This document shows positions 1 through 7,984 of a stretch of 41,285 nucleotides of DNA, piece by piece; positions within the stretch are counted from its first letter, which is position 1, and each line of letters opens with the position of its first letter. The stretch lies in contig CAKOOQ010000007.1 in the NCBI GenBank assembly GCA_934098555.1, forward strand, positions 1 through 41,285, given 5' to 3'. The notes below the pieces were generated by a model. The model was not told the DNA's origin. It worked only from the letters and a program-made list of their open reading frames with translations, and did no database searches. This stretch comes from an uncultured Bacilli bacterium. Lineage in GTDB: Bacteria; Bacillota_I; Bacilli_A; RF39; UBA660. The position numbers and the translations under genes were made by a program.

Positions 1-171
1 GGAAAAAGTCAAGGAATCAGTATCGGTGAGAGCCGTGGTATCAATATTGGTAAAACAGAAGAACGTGCTGAAATCGCTAAAGAACTTTTAAAGTTAGAAG
101 TACCTTTAAAAAAAATAATTCTAGCAACAGGCTTGACAGAAGATGCTCTAAGGAAACTACAAAAAAATTAG
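1..171 (+). CDS. C-terminal fragment of Rpn / PD-(D/E)XK nuclease family transposase-like protein (5' end outside window)
   Basis: Frame 1 is open from the first base to a TAG at 169-171, giving 56 residues. It starts with a glycine-rich repeat (GISIG, then GINIG), runs into a charged helix (EERAEIAKELLKLEV) and ends with an ATGLTEDALRKL helix. This glycine-repeat stretch plus a LLKL...ATGL.....L tail is the usual C-terminus of Rpn/PDDEXK_2 proteins, which are recombination-promoting nucleases often annotated as transposases. The catalytic core lies upstream of the window, so it cannot be judged whether the gene is intact. The stop is followed by a T-rich run. The family call rests only on the tail. 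Confidence 0.6.
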   Translation, partial: GKSQGISIGESRGINIGKTEERAEIAKELLKLEVPLKKIILATGLTEDALRKLQKN

Positions 172-288
172 TTTTCTTTTTTTTGAGTTTGTGTAGAGTT
201 TTACATAATTTGAAACGACACGCACGTGTTAAAACTAATTTATGAAAGCGGTAGTAGGAAACATTAATAAGTAACAATATAATCTAAA
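172..288. other. Intergenic stretch, no gene seen
   Basis: No reading frame here has a ribosome binding site or looks coding. A T-rich run follows the stop of the upstream gene and may help end its transcription. A TATAAT at 278-283 could be the -10 box of the RNA candidate that follows; I see no good -35 box 16-18 bp upstream of it. Confidence 0.4.
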
Positions 289-446
289 GGAAGCTGGCGG
301 CGAAACCTTGGCTAGACGAACAGAAATGGCATATTGCCGTGATGAAGTAAAAGCTAGACAATTCAAAAGAAAAGTCTCTTTCTTATGATAGTATGTATAA
401 AACAAAAGTCCGGCATCTTGTCATGTCAGCCTACTTGATTTTTTTT
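289..446 (+). ncRNA. Candidate structured non-coding RNA of about 160 nt
   Basis: The stretch downstream of a TATAAT at 278-283 is much richer in G and C than the surrounding spacers and has no plausible reading frame. It contains a GGCGGCGAAACC block, a perfect GGCA-TAT-TGCC hairpin near 330-342, a repeated GCTAGAC motif, an AAGAAA/TTTCTT stem near 370-382, and a terminator-like hairpin at 406-446 followed by eight T residues. It ends just before the promoter of the next gene, so it is probably a separate transcript rather than a leader. I cannot assign an RNA family. The raiA RNA, other orphan Firmicutes RNA motifs and a riboswitch remnant are the ones to test. The 5' end is a guess from the -10 box. 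Confidence 0.35.
406..446 (+). terminator. Intrinsic terminator of the candidate RNA
   Basis: AAGT (406-409) and GGC (412-414) pair with GCC (429-431) and ACTT (433-436). The hairpin has a small internal mismatch and is followed by TTTTTTTT at 439-446. Confidence 0.5.
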
Positions 447-472
447 ATTCAAAAATGATGACAAAAATGTAA

Positions 473-501
473 TTGCTTTTTAAAATTATTTATACTATAA
501 T
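473..501 (+). promoter_or_regulatory. Promoter of the glycosyltransferase gene
   Basis: TTGCTT at 473-478, a 17-bp spacer and TATAAT at 496-501. The promoter lies inside the longest possible reading frame (TTG at 473) and so rules that start out in favour of ATG 548. Confidence 0.75.
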
Positions 502-547
502 TTTTTTAGTGAAAGAAAGTTTTATCTTTTTGAAAGGGTTGAAAAAT

Positions 548-1789
548 ATGGCAAACGTTGCTGTAACAATATATTATATTTTGTTTGCATTATCTTTTAT
601 CTATAGTATGTATTTTGGTATAACAGGACTTTTTGGTTTTAAAAATTATCATAAAAGCTTATTTGGAAGACATAAGCCAAAACATAAATTTGCTATTATT
701 ATTCCAACACGAAATGAAGAGGGTGTTATTGGAAGCTTAATTAAAAGTTTACAAAAGCAAAAGTATCCGGAAGATTTATATGACATTATTGTGGTACCAA
801 ATAATTGTACTGATGATACGGCTGGGGCTGCCAAAAAAGCTGGTGCCACGGTGATGAAATGTACGGTTCCTGTTAAGGTTAAAGCAGACGCCTTGCGTTT
901 TGCCTTTAAAAAACTTGCAAATCGTGATGATATCGATGCATACGTTATTTTTGACGCTGATAATTTAGTCCATCCTGATTTTTTAGCTCGTATGAATGAT
1001 GCTTTATGTGAAGGCATTCAAGTGGGACAATGCTTTAGAGATTCGAAAAACATGAGCGATAACTGGCTAACAGGTTCTTACACATTATTTTATTTTATTC
1101 AAAACTTTTTCTTTAACCGTGCTCGTATGAATTTTTCTGGGTCTGCTGCTATTAATGGAACCGGATTTGTTGTTCGTAAAGATGTTATTGATGAATATGG
1201 CTTTAACACGGTTACTTTAACGGAAGATTCTGAATTTACAGGTTTATGTGCCTTAAGAGGTATTCAAGTTGCCTTTGTAGAAGATGCTATTACTTACGAT
1301 GAACATCCTCAAAATTTTTGGCAAAGTTGGAAGCAAAGAAAAAGATGGACAAGTGGAACTTTAAGTTGTTTAAAAATTTATGGTAAGAAATTATTAGGGA
1401 CTTTTCTTAAAACAGGAAATATCGCTTGCTTTGATATGTTCATGATGTATGTGGCTCCTATTGTAACCGTTTTAGGACTAATCTTAACGCTTGTTTTAAT
1501 TTTATTCCATATTTTAGATGTTGAACTCTTTGATTTTTTCTCTTATTTGTATGCTTCTGGATTACTATTCTTCATTGTATTCTACATTCTAAATGTTGCT
1601 ATGAACATCTTTGTGGTTAAGTACAATAAAAAAAGTGCTAAAAATATTTTAGGTGGCATTTTCTTATTTTCCTTCTTTATCGCAACATGGATTCCAATTA
1701 ATATTATTTGCTTATTTAAGAAAACTGATAGTTGGGAACAGATTAAACATGATAGAAGTGACGTTGATTTAGATAGTTTAGTAAAATAA
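548..1789 (+). CDS. Membrane-bound family 2 glycosyltransferase, processive type
   Basis: Predicted 413-aa inverting glycosyltransferase of the BcsA/IcaA/hyaluronan-synthase type, which builds or transfers sugar chains at the inner face of the membrane. One N-terminal membrane segment (about 5-27) precedes the GT-A domain with FAIIIPTRNEE, the nucleotide-sugar site DAD (136-138), a TED motif (225-227, catalytic base region) and QRKRW (263-267, the QxxRW acceptor motif). About three membrane segments follow. ATG 548 is chosen because it has an AAAGGG ribosome site at 533-538 and because a longer TTG start at 473 falls in the promoter. It stands alone between its own promoter and terminator, with no partner polysaccharide genes visible except a downstream ABC exporter. 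The sugar and product are unknown. Family call is secure; pathway is not. Confidence 0.88.
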   Translation: MANVAVTIYYILFALSFIYSMYFGITGLFGFKNYHKSLFGRHKPKHKFAIIIPTRNEEGVIGSLIKSLQKQKYPEDLYDIIVVPNNCTDDTAGAAKKAGATVMKCTVPVKVKADALRFAFKKLANRDDIDAYVIFDADNLVHPDFLARMNDALCEGIQVGQCFRDSKNMSDNWLTGSYTLFYFIQNFFFNRARMNFSGSAAINGTGFVVRKDVIDEYGFNTVTLTEDSEFTGLCALRGIQVAFVEDAITYDEHPQNFWQSWKQRKRWTSGTLSCLKIYGKKLLGTFLKTGNIACFDMFMMYVAPIVTVLGLILTLVLILFHILDVELFDFFSYLYASGLLFFIVFYILNVAMNIFVVKYNKKSAKNILGGIFLFSFFIATWIPINIICLFKKTDSWEQIKHDRSDVDLDSLVK

Positions 1790-1819
1790 AACTTTGAGCT
1801 TTCAAGGTTTTATTTTTAA
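1789..1819 (+). terminator. Intrinsic terminator after the glycosyltransferase
   Basis: AAACTTTGA (1789-1797) pairs with TCAAGGTTT (1802-1810) with one G-T wobble, followed by a T-rich run. The stem overlaps the last base of the stop codon. Confidence 0.7.
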
Positions 1820-1834
1820 TTAAAGGAGTGATGA

Positions 1835-3577
1835 GTGCATATGAAAAAATTATCTTCTTGGAGAGTTTTTTTTAATTATTTAAAGGAAGAAAAATTTAAA
1901 TTCGTTTTATATGTTATTTTAGTGATAACTTCTTGTTTACCCGCTTTTTTAGAAGCTTTATGGGGAGTGGCAGTTGAATATTTAGTAGCAAGTGAGTTTC
2001 ATAAATTTGTTTTTTGTGTCGTTTTATACGAAGGTATTTATATTTTGGCATTCACTGTTTTAGAAGTTCCTAGAGAATATCTATACAATTATTTAGAAAA
2101 CCACTTTATGAAAAGAGTAACAAAAGATCTTTATCATAAAATTAATAATTTACCAGCACTGGCTTTTGAAGAAATGAGTGTTGGTGAATTTGTCAATCGC
2201 ATGTATTTTGAACCAGAGAAAATTATGGAATTATTAAATAAACTAATTCGGCTTCTTTGTAGAGCCGTTGTGGTTATTATTTTAGTTTTCTTTTCTTTTT
2301 ATATTTCTTGGGTTTTGGGCTTAGAAATTCTTATAATGTCTTTGATGATGGGTTTTATTTCTTATAAATTTTTGCCTAAAATAAAAAAGAATAATGAAAT
2401 TATAAAAAAAGAAAGTGACAAGTATGTCAAAGAAGCCACAGAAAACATTAGTGGAGTAAGAGAAATAAAAGCCTTAGGCATCAAAAGACATGTTGAAGAA
2501 AAGCTAAACAGTATTTTAGATGTTTATTATCAAAATGTTACGGATTTAGGGCGCAAAGAAACTTGGTATTATGCTCTTAATAATTTACTTTATTTTGTCT
2601 TCCAACTTATTATTTTCTTAACAGCTGGTTATTTTTACACACAAAAAATATTAAGTTTAAGTCTTTTTATGACTTTAGAAACCTATATTTGGCAAATTGA
2701 TCAAGTTGTTGAATCATTAAGTGATTTTGGCGTTTCTTTTAATAAGGCAACCGTTTCTTTGGAAAGAATGAATGAAATCTTAAGTGATAAATTATATAAA
2801 GAAGAAAAATATGGGGGAATCTCTTTAGAAAAGAATAATGGAAAAATTGAATTTAAAAATGTTTCCTTTAAATATAGAGAAAATGAAGACAATACTTTAG
2901 AAAATTTAAATATGGTTTTTCTTCCTAACAAAAAAAATGCCATCATCGGGCGTAGTGGTAATGGAAAAAGTACCATCTTCAATTTATTATTACGTTACTT
3001 TGATGTTTGTGATGGAGAGATTTTAATAGATGGTGTAAACATCGAAAAACTAACTGAAGATTCTTTAAGAAAAAATATTTCTATTATTAGACAAACTCCT
3101 TTTATTTTCAATATGAGTGTTTTTGATAATTTAAAAATTGTTAAAGAAGACTTAACTTTAGAAGAAGCTAGAGAAGTTTGCAAAAAAGCTTATATCGATG
3201 ATTATTTTATGAGTTTAAAAGAGGGCTATAATACCATGATAGGAGAAGCGGGTATCAACTTAAGTGGTGGTCAAAAACAAAGACTTGCCATCGCGAGAAC
3301 CTTACTGTTAGATACTAAAATCATTTTATGGGATGAAGCAACAAGTGCCCTCGATAATGAGTCACAAGCTTATATAAAAAAAACAATTGATGATTTAGTG
3401 AAAGATCATACGGTGATTATTGTTGCCCATCGGTTATCAACTATTGTGGATGCGGATATTATCCATGTTATTGAAAAGGGGAAAGAAGTCGGAATAGGGA
3501 CGCATGAAGAGCTTTTGAAGAGCAATCCGATTTATCGTAATTTATATCAAAATGAAAATCATCAAGTACGTTTTTAA
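1835..3577 (+). CDS. ABC transporter, fused membrane and ATPase domains (exporter half-transporter)
   Basis: A 580-aa type IV ABC exporter subunit. The N-terminal 320 residues hold about six membrane helices (ABC_membrane fold). The C-terminal ATPase has Walker A GRSGNGKST (about 371-379), signature LSGGQ (about 475), Walker B IILWDEATSALD (about 494-505) and the switch histidine in AHR (about 530). It should act as a homodimer, or with a partner not in this window. The substrate (lipid, peptide or glycan) cannot be told. AAAGGAG at 1822-1828 supports GTG 1835 (six-base spacing); ATG 1841, two codons later, is the alternative. It follows the glycosyltransferase terminator, and no own promoter was recognised, so read-through is possible. 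A strong terminator overlaps its stop. Confidence 0.9.
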   Translation: MHMKKLSSWRVFFNYLKEEKFKFVLYVILVITSCLPAFLEALWGVAVEYLVASEFHKFVFCVVLYEGIYILAFTVLEVPREYLYNYLENHFMKRVTKDLYHKINNLPALAFEEMSVGEFVNRMYFEPEKIMELLNKLIRLLCRAVVVIILVFFSFYISWVLGLEILIMSLMMGFISYKFLPKIKKNNEIIKKESDKYVKEATENISGVREIKALGIKRHVEEKLNSILDVYYQNVTDLGRKETWYYALNNLLYFVFQLIIFLTAGYFYTQKILSLSLFMTLETYIWQIDQVVESLSDFGVSFNKATVSLERMNEILSDKLYKEEKYGGISLEKNNGKIEFKNVSFKYRENEDNTLENLNMVFLPNKKNAIIGRSGNGKSTIFNLLLRYFDVCDGEILIDGVNIEKLTEDSLRKNISIIRQTPFIFNMSVFDNLKIVKEDLTLEEAREVCKKAYIDDYFMSLKEGYNTMIGEAGINLSGGQKQRLAIARTLLLDTKIILWDEATSALDNESQAYIKKTIDDLVKDHTVIIVAHRLSTIVDADIIHVIEKGKEVGIGTHEELLKSNPIYRNLYQNENHQVRF

Positions 3578-3602
3578 GCCACCTTAAAAACGTACTTTTT
3601 CT
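3564..3602 (+). terminator. Strong intrinsic terminator after the ABC exporter
   Basis: Perfect 14-bp stem: AGTACGTTTTTAAG (3565-3578), loop CCAC, then the complementary arm (3583-3596) and TTTTT. The 5' arm includes the end of the coding region. Confidence 0.9.
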
Positions 3603-3603
3603 A

Positions 3604-3632
3604 TTGACAAGGTTATTAAATTTTGCTATGTT
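3604..3632 (+). promoter_or_regulatory. Promoter of the methyltransferase gene
   Basis: TTGACA at 3604-3609, a 17-bp spacer and TATGTT at 3627-3632, starting two bases after the previous terminator. It overlaps the longest possible reading frame (TTG 3604), so translation must start further down. Confidence 0.75.
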
Positions 3633-3669
3633 ATTTACACAAGTTATACGAAAGAAATATGGTGATTTT

Positions 3670-4263
3670 TTGGAACATTATTTCACAAACAATACAGATT
3701 TAAAGAGCGAACTACGTCTAATTACATACAAAAACAAGGATACTGTTTTTTCTTTTTACAGTGATTTAGGTGTTTTTTCAAAAGATAAGATTGATTATGG
3801 TAGTAGAACGCTTGTTGATACTATTTTAAAAGAAGAGAAAAAAGAACATTTAAAAATCTTAGATGTCGGGTGTGGCTATGGCTTTATAGGTATCACTTTA
3901 AGCAAACTTTTAAAAAGTGAGGCTTTGATGGTCGATGTGAATAAAAGGGCTCTTCACTTATGCGAACGTAATATTAAAGAAAACAAAGTTGTGGGAAGCA
4001 CTCTTTTAAGTGATGCCTATCAGAATGTAGAAGGAAAATTTGACATTATTGTGACGAATCCTCCTATTAGGGCGGGCAAAGATGTTGTTTTAAATATCTT
4101 AAAAAACGCTAAGGAATATTTAAATGAAAATGGGCTTCTTTGGTTTGTTATTAGAAAAGATCAAGGAGCTAAAAGTATTTTAAAATTATTAGAAGAAACC
4201 TACCATTGTGAGGTAGTAAAAAAAGACAAAGGATTTTATATTATGCGTGCCAAAATTTATTGA
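3670..4263 (+). CDS. YbxB/RsmC-like class I SAM-dependent methyltransferase
   Basis: A 197-aa protein of the family of B. subtilis YbxB, related to RsmC, which methylates a guanine in 16S rRNA; it is the usual gene upstream of rpoB in Bacilli. The SAM-binding motif I is DVGCGYGFIG (from about 65), an acidic DVN follows, and the catalytic motif IV is NPPI (130-133) in the family-typical NPPIRAG. I start it at TTG 3670, giving an EHYF... N-terminus that lines up with YbxB. GGTGAT at 3661-3666 matches the 3' part of the Shine-Dalgarno complement. The frame is open back to 3604, but that region is the promoter. The stop TGA overlaps the rpoB -35 box. The rRNA target is inferred from the family. 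Confidence 0.8.
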   Translation: MEHYFTNNTDLKSELRLITYKNKDTVFSFYSDLGVFSKDKIDYGSRTLVDTILKEEKKEHLKILDVGCGYGFIGITLSKLLKSEALMVDVNKRALHLCERNIKENKVVGSTLLSDAYQNVEGKFDIIVTNPPIRAGKDVVLNILKNAKEYLNENGLLWFVIRKDQGAKSILKLLEETYHCEVVKKDKGFYIMRAKIY

Positions 4264-4288
4264 CAACCTAGATAATTCCTAGTAGAAT
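4260..4288 (+). promoter_or_regulatory. Promoter of rpoB-rpoC
   Basis: TTGACA at 4260-4265, a 17-bp spacer and TAGAAT at 4283-4288. It overlaps the stop codon of the methyltransferase gene. The leader of about 65 nt contains a small TAGG-GTTTT-CCTA hairpin near 4321-4333. Confidence 0.8.
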
Positions 4289-4358
4289 TATAAATTGGTG
4301 ACGTGTTAGTTTTTAAAACGTAGGGTTTTCCTAAAAAAATATTAGATGGGGTGAGATC

Positions 4359-7300
4359 GTGGCTTATAAACTAAACAAATTCGGGGATTATCGTGAAAGA
4401 CGAAATTTTTCTCGTAGTAAAAGTACAATGGAACTTACGGATTTATTAGAAATCCAAAAGAAAAGTTACCAAAAATTTTTAGAAGAAGGAATCAAAGAGG
4501 TATTTGAAGAATTATTTCCAGTCGAAAGCTTTACTGGAAATTTGACGGTTGACTTTGGTGAATATTCTTTTGATGCACCAAGATATTCTGTAAAAGAAGC
4601 AAAAGAAAGAATGGTAAACTATGCTGCACCATTAAAGGTTCAAGCACGTGTTTTTATTCATGAAACAGGCGAAGTTAAAGAACAAGAAATCTTCTTAGGT
4701 GATATGCCTTTAATGACGGATGCCGGAACATTTATCATTAACGGAGCAGAACGTGTTATTATTTCCCAATTAGTACGTAGTCCAAGCGTGTATTTTAAAC
4801 GTGAAACAGATAAAAATGGACGTCGTGTTATTAGTGGCGAAATGATTCCAAACAAAGGAACTTGGCTTGAATTTGAAACAGATGCAAGAGACGTGATTTA
4901 TGTACGTATTGATAGAACAAGAAAAGTGCCTGTGACAACATTCTTACGTGCCTTAGGTTTATCTAGTAATGAAGATATTATTAAAGTATTCGGAGAAAAT
5001 GACTATTTAACAAACACATTTGAAAAAGATAGTACGAAAAATACGGATGAAGCTTTAATTGATATTTTTGAAAAATTACGTCCAGGTGAACCAGCTACAT
5101 TAGATTCTGCTAAAAACCAATTAATCACAAGATTTTTTGATCATTTCCGTTATGATTTGGCTAAAGTAGGACGTTACAAATTTAATAAGAAATTAAATAT
5201 TTGTGATCGTCTTGTTGGTTGTGTCTTAGCCGAAGATATTAAAGTAGATGGCAAAGTTAAATTTGCAAAAGGAACTTTAATCACTAAAGAAATTTTAGAT
5301 GAATTAAAGCCTATTTTTGCCTCTGGCTATGGTCTTACTAAAGTGATGACTAATGAAGAGCTTGATGAATATAATAAGGTTCAAATTCTTCATGTTCAAA
5401 ATAAAAGTAATCCCGATAAAGTAGAAAAAATTATCGGTGTAGATACTTCTGTAGCAGAAAGACGTCTTACTATTCCCGACATTTTTGCTTCCGTTAACTA
5501 CTATTTAAATTTATTAGATGGTATTGGTAACACCGATGAAATCGATAATTTAGGTAATCGTCGGGTAAGACAAGTAGGCGAATTAATTGAAAATCAATTT
5601 AGAGTAGGTATGGCTCGTATGGAAAGAGTTATCAGAGAAAGAATGACAACTCAAGAAGCAGAAGACATCACTCCTAAATCATTAATTAATATTCGTCCTG
5701 TTACGGCCGTTTTAAAAGAATTTTTTGGTAGTTCCCAATTATCAAAATTCATGGAACAAATTAACCCAATTGCCGAATTAACCGATAAAAGACGTTTATC
5801 TAGCTTAGGCCCAGGCGGATTATCAAGAGAACGTGCTGGTATGGATGTTCGTGACGTTAACGCCAGTCATTATGGCCGTTTATGCCCAGTAGAAAGTCCA
5901 GAAGGACAAAACATCGGGTTAATTACCTCTTTATCTGGTTATGCTAAAGTAAATGAATATGGTTTCATTATGACTCCTTATCGTCATGTCGTTGACGGTC
6001 AAGTCCAAATGGATGATGTTCGTTACTTAACAGCAGATGAAGAAACGGACTACTATATTTCTGAAGCAAATATTAAATTAGACGATGATAATCGTATCGT
6101 TGAAAACGAAGTTATCGTTCGTTATAATGGTGACAACTTAATGGTTTCTAAAGATAAAGTTGACTTTGTGGATGTTTCACCAAGCCAAGTTGTATCTATC
6201 ACAACAAGTTGTATTCCATTTTTGAACTACGACGACGTTCATAGAACACTTATGGGTTCTAACATGCAACGTCAAGCTGTACCTTTATTAAAAAGTGAAG
6301 CACCAATTGTTGGTACGGGTGTTGAATGTGTCGCAGCCAAATACTCTGGTAGTACCATTGTCGCTAAAGCAGATGGTGTCGTCACTTATGCGGATGCTAA
6401 AAAAATCGTTGTTAAAAATGCGGGTGGTAAAGACACGTATTACTTAGCTAACTTTGAAGGTAACAACGCCGGAGCTTGTACAAACCATATTCCAATTGTT
6501 CATACAGGTGATACAATTAAGGCTGGTCAAGTTATTGCTGATGGTCCAAGTACCGATTTAGGTGAACTTGCCTTAGGTAAAAATATGACGGTTGCCTTTA
6601 CGACTTATAATGGCTATAACTATGAAGATGCGGTTATCTTAAATGAAAGACTTGTTAAAGATGATGTTTATACTTCTTTACACATTGAAATGTATGAAGT
6701 AGAATGTCGTGATACTAAATTAGGTCCAGAAGAAATTACGCGTGATATTCCAAATGTTGGCGAAGAAGCTCGTAAAAACTTAGATGCCGAAGGTATTGTT
6801 CGTATTGGTACCGAGGTTAAAGAAGGCGACATTTTAGTTGGTAAAGTAACACCAAAAGGTGTCCAAGAATTAACAAGTGAAGAAAAATTATTACATGCTA
6901 TTTTTGGTGAAAAGACTCGTGAAGTAAGAGATACTTCATTAAAAGTAGATCATGGAGCAGCTGGTATTGTTCATGACATTAAAGTTTATACAAAAGAAAA
7001 TAGTGATGAACTTCCTGCTGGTGTATTCAAAATTATTCGTGTTTATATTATTCAAAAACGTAAAATCCAAGTTGGTGACAAGATGAGTGGTCGTCACGGT
7101 AATAAAGGTGTTATTTCTCTAATCTTACCAGAAGAAGACATGCCTTACTTACCAGATGGTCGTCCAGTTGATATCATGTTAAACCCACAAGGTGTTCCAT
7201 CTCGTATGAATATTGGTCAAATTCTTGAATTACATTTAGGTATGGCTGGTAAAAAATTAGGCGTTCATTATGCCACTCCAGTATTTGATGGGGCTAATAT

Positions 7301-7982
7301 GGATGATATCCATGAAGAAATGGCTGAAGCTGGTTTACCAAGCGATGGTAAAGTAACCTTAACCGATGGCCGTAACGGCGAACCATATGAACATAAAATC
7401 AATGTGGGTGTTATGTATATGGTTAAATTACATCACATGGTTGATGATAAATTACATGCTCGTGCGACTGGTCCATATAGTTTAGTTACGCAACAACCTT
7501 TAGGTGGTAAAGCACAATTTGGTGGACAACGTTTCGGTGAAATGGAAGTTTGGGCTTTATATGCTTATGGTGCCGCTCATGTTCTTCAAGAAATCTTAAC
7601 CATTAAATCCGATGACGTGATTGGTCGTGTTAAGGTTTATGAAGCTTTAGTAAAAGGTAAAACGGTAAATCAAGCCGGTGTACCAGAATCATTCCGTGTT
7701 TTAATTAAAGAATTCCAAGCTTTAGGCTTAAATGTTCAAATTATTAATAATAAAGATGAAGTCTTAGATTTAAAAGAAATCGAAGAGGAAGAAGAAAAAG
7801 AAGATATCATCAAAATTGATGAAATCGACATGAGTGATGTAAATGGTAAAGAAATAGAAGAACCAGAAAATCCTTTAGAAGATTATGAAGATGAGGAAGA
7901 CGAGTTTGAAGAAGATAATTTAGATAATTTAGAATTCCCTGGTGATGTAGAAATTGATAGTGAATTTGAGGAGGGTGAATAA
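4359..7982 (+). CDS. rpoB: DNA-directed RNA polymerase subunit beta
   Basis: A 1207-aa beta subunit of RNA polymerase, forming one side of the active-site cleft. The sequence matches the family throughout: SQLVRSPSVYF, the rifampicin-pocket region (about 457-530), LGKNMTVAFTTYNGYNYEDA, GDKMSGRHGNKGV and the C-terminal PLGGKAQFGGQRFGEMEVWALYAYGA clamp region. GTG 4359 is the start, with GGGGTGAG just upstream. About 65 residues at the C-terminus are strongly acidic, as in other Bacilli but rather long. In the rifampicin pocket (E. coli numbering) residue 513 is Lys (here 463), 516 is Glu (466) and 526 is Asp (476), which predicts natural rifampicin resistance. It is followed after two bases by rpoC. 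Confidence 0.99.
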   Translation: MAYKLNKFGDYRERRNFSRSKSTMELTDLLEIQKKSYQKFLEEGIKEVFEELFPVESFTGNLTVDFGEYSFDAPRYSVKEAKERMVNYAAPLKVQARVFIHETGEVKEQEIFLGDMPLMTDAGTFIINGAERVIISQLVRSPSVYFKRETDKNGRRVISGEMIPNKGTWLEFETDARDVIYVRIDRTRKVPVTTFLRALGLSSNEDIIKVFGENDYLTNTFEKDSTKNTDEALIDIFEKLRPGEPATLDSAKNQLITRFFDHFRYDLAKVGRYKFNKKLNICDRLVGCVLAEDIKVDGKVKFAKGTLITKEILDELKPIFASGYGLTKVMTNEELDEYNKVQILHVQNKSNPDKVEKIIGVDTSVAERRLTIPDIFASVNYYLNLLDGIGNTDEIDNLGNRRVRQVGELIENQFRVGMARMERVIRERMTTQEAEDITPKSLINIRPVTAVLKEFFGSSQLSKFMEQINPIAELTDKRRLSSLGPGGLSRERAGMDVRDVNASHYGRLCPVESPEGQNIGLITSLSGYAKVNEYGFIMTPYRHVVDGQVQMDDVRYLTADEETDYYISEANIKLDDDNRIVENEVIVRYNGDNLMVSKDKVDFVDVSPSQVVSITTSCIPFLNYDDVHRTLMGSNMQRQAVPLLKSEAPIVGTGVECVAAKYSGSTIVAKADGVVTYADAKKIVVKNAGGKDTYYLANFEGNNAGACTNHIPIVHTGDTIKAGQVIADGPSTDLGELALGKNMTVAFTTYNGYNYEDAVILNERLVKDDVYTSLHIEMYEVECRDTKLGPEEITRDIPNVGEEARKNLDAEGIVRIGTEVKEGDILVGKVTPKGVQELTSEEKLLHAIFGEKTREVRDTSLKVDHGAAGIVHDIKVYTKENSDELPAGVFKIIRVYIIQKRKIQVGDKMSGRHGNKGVISLILPEEDMPYLPDGRPVDIMLNPQGVPSRMNIGQILELHLGMAGKKLGVHYATPVFDGANMDDIHEEMAEAGLPSDGKVTLTDGRNGEPYEHKINVGVMYMVKLHHMVDDKLHARATGPYSLVTQQPLGGKAQFGGQRFGEMEVWALYAYGAAHVLQEILTIKSDDVIGRVKVYEALVKGKTVNQAGVPESFRVLIKEFQALGLNVQIINNKDEVLDLKEIEEEEEKEDIIKIDEIDMSDVNGKEIEEPENPLEDYEDEEDEFEEDNLDNLEFPGDVEIDSEFEEGE

Positions 7983-7984
7983 AG

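Noticed and set aside
473..547. Longer start (TTG 473) for the glycosyltransferase
   Set aside because: The TTG is the -35 box of a good promoter and has no ribosome site; ATG 548 has one.
3604..3669. Longer start (TTG 3604) for the methyltransferase
   Set aside because: The codon is part of TTGACA of a promoter, and family members begin near the residue encoded at 3670.
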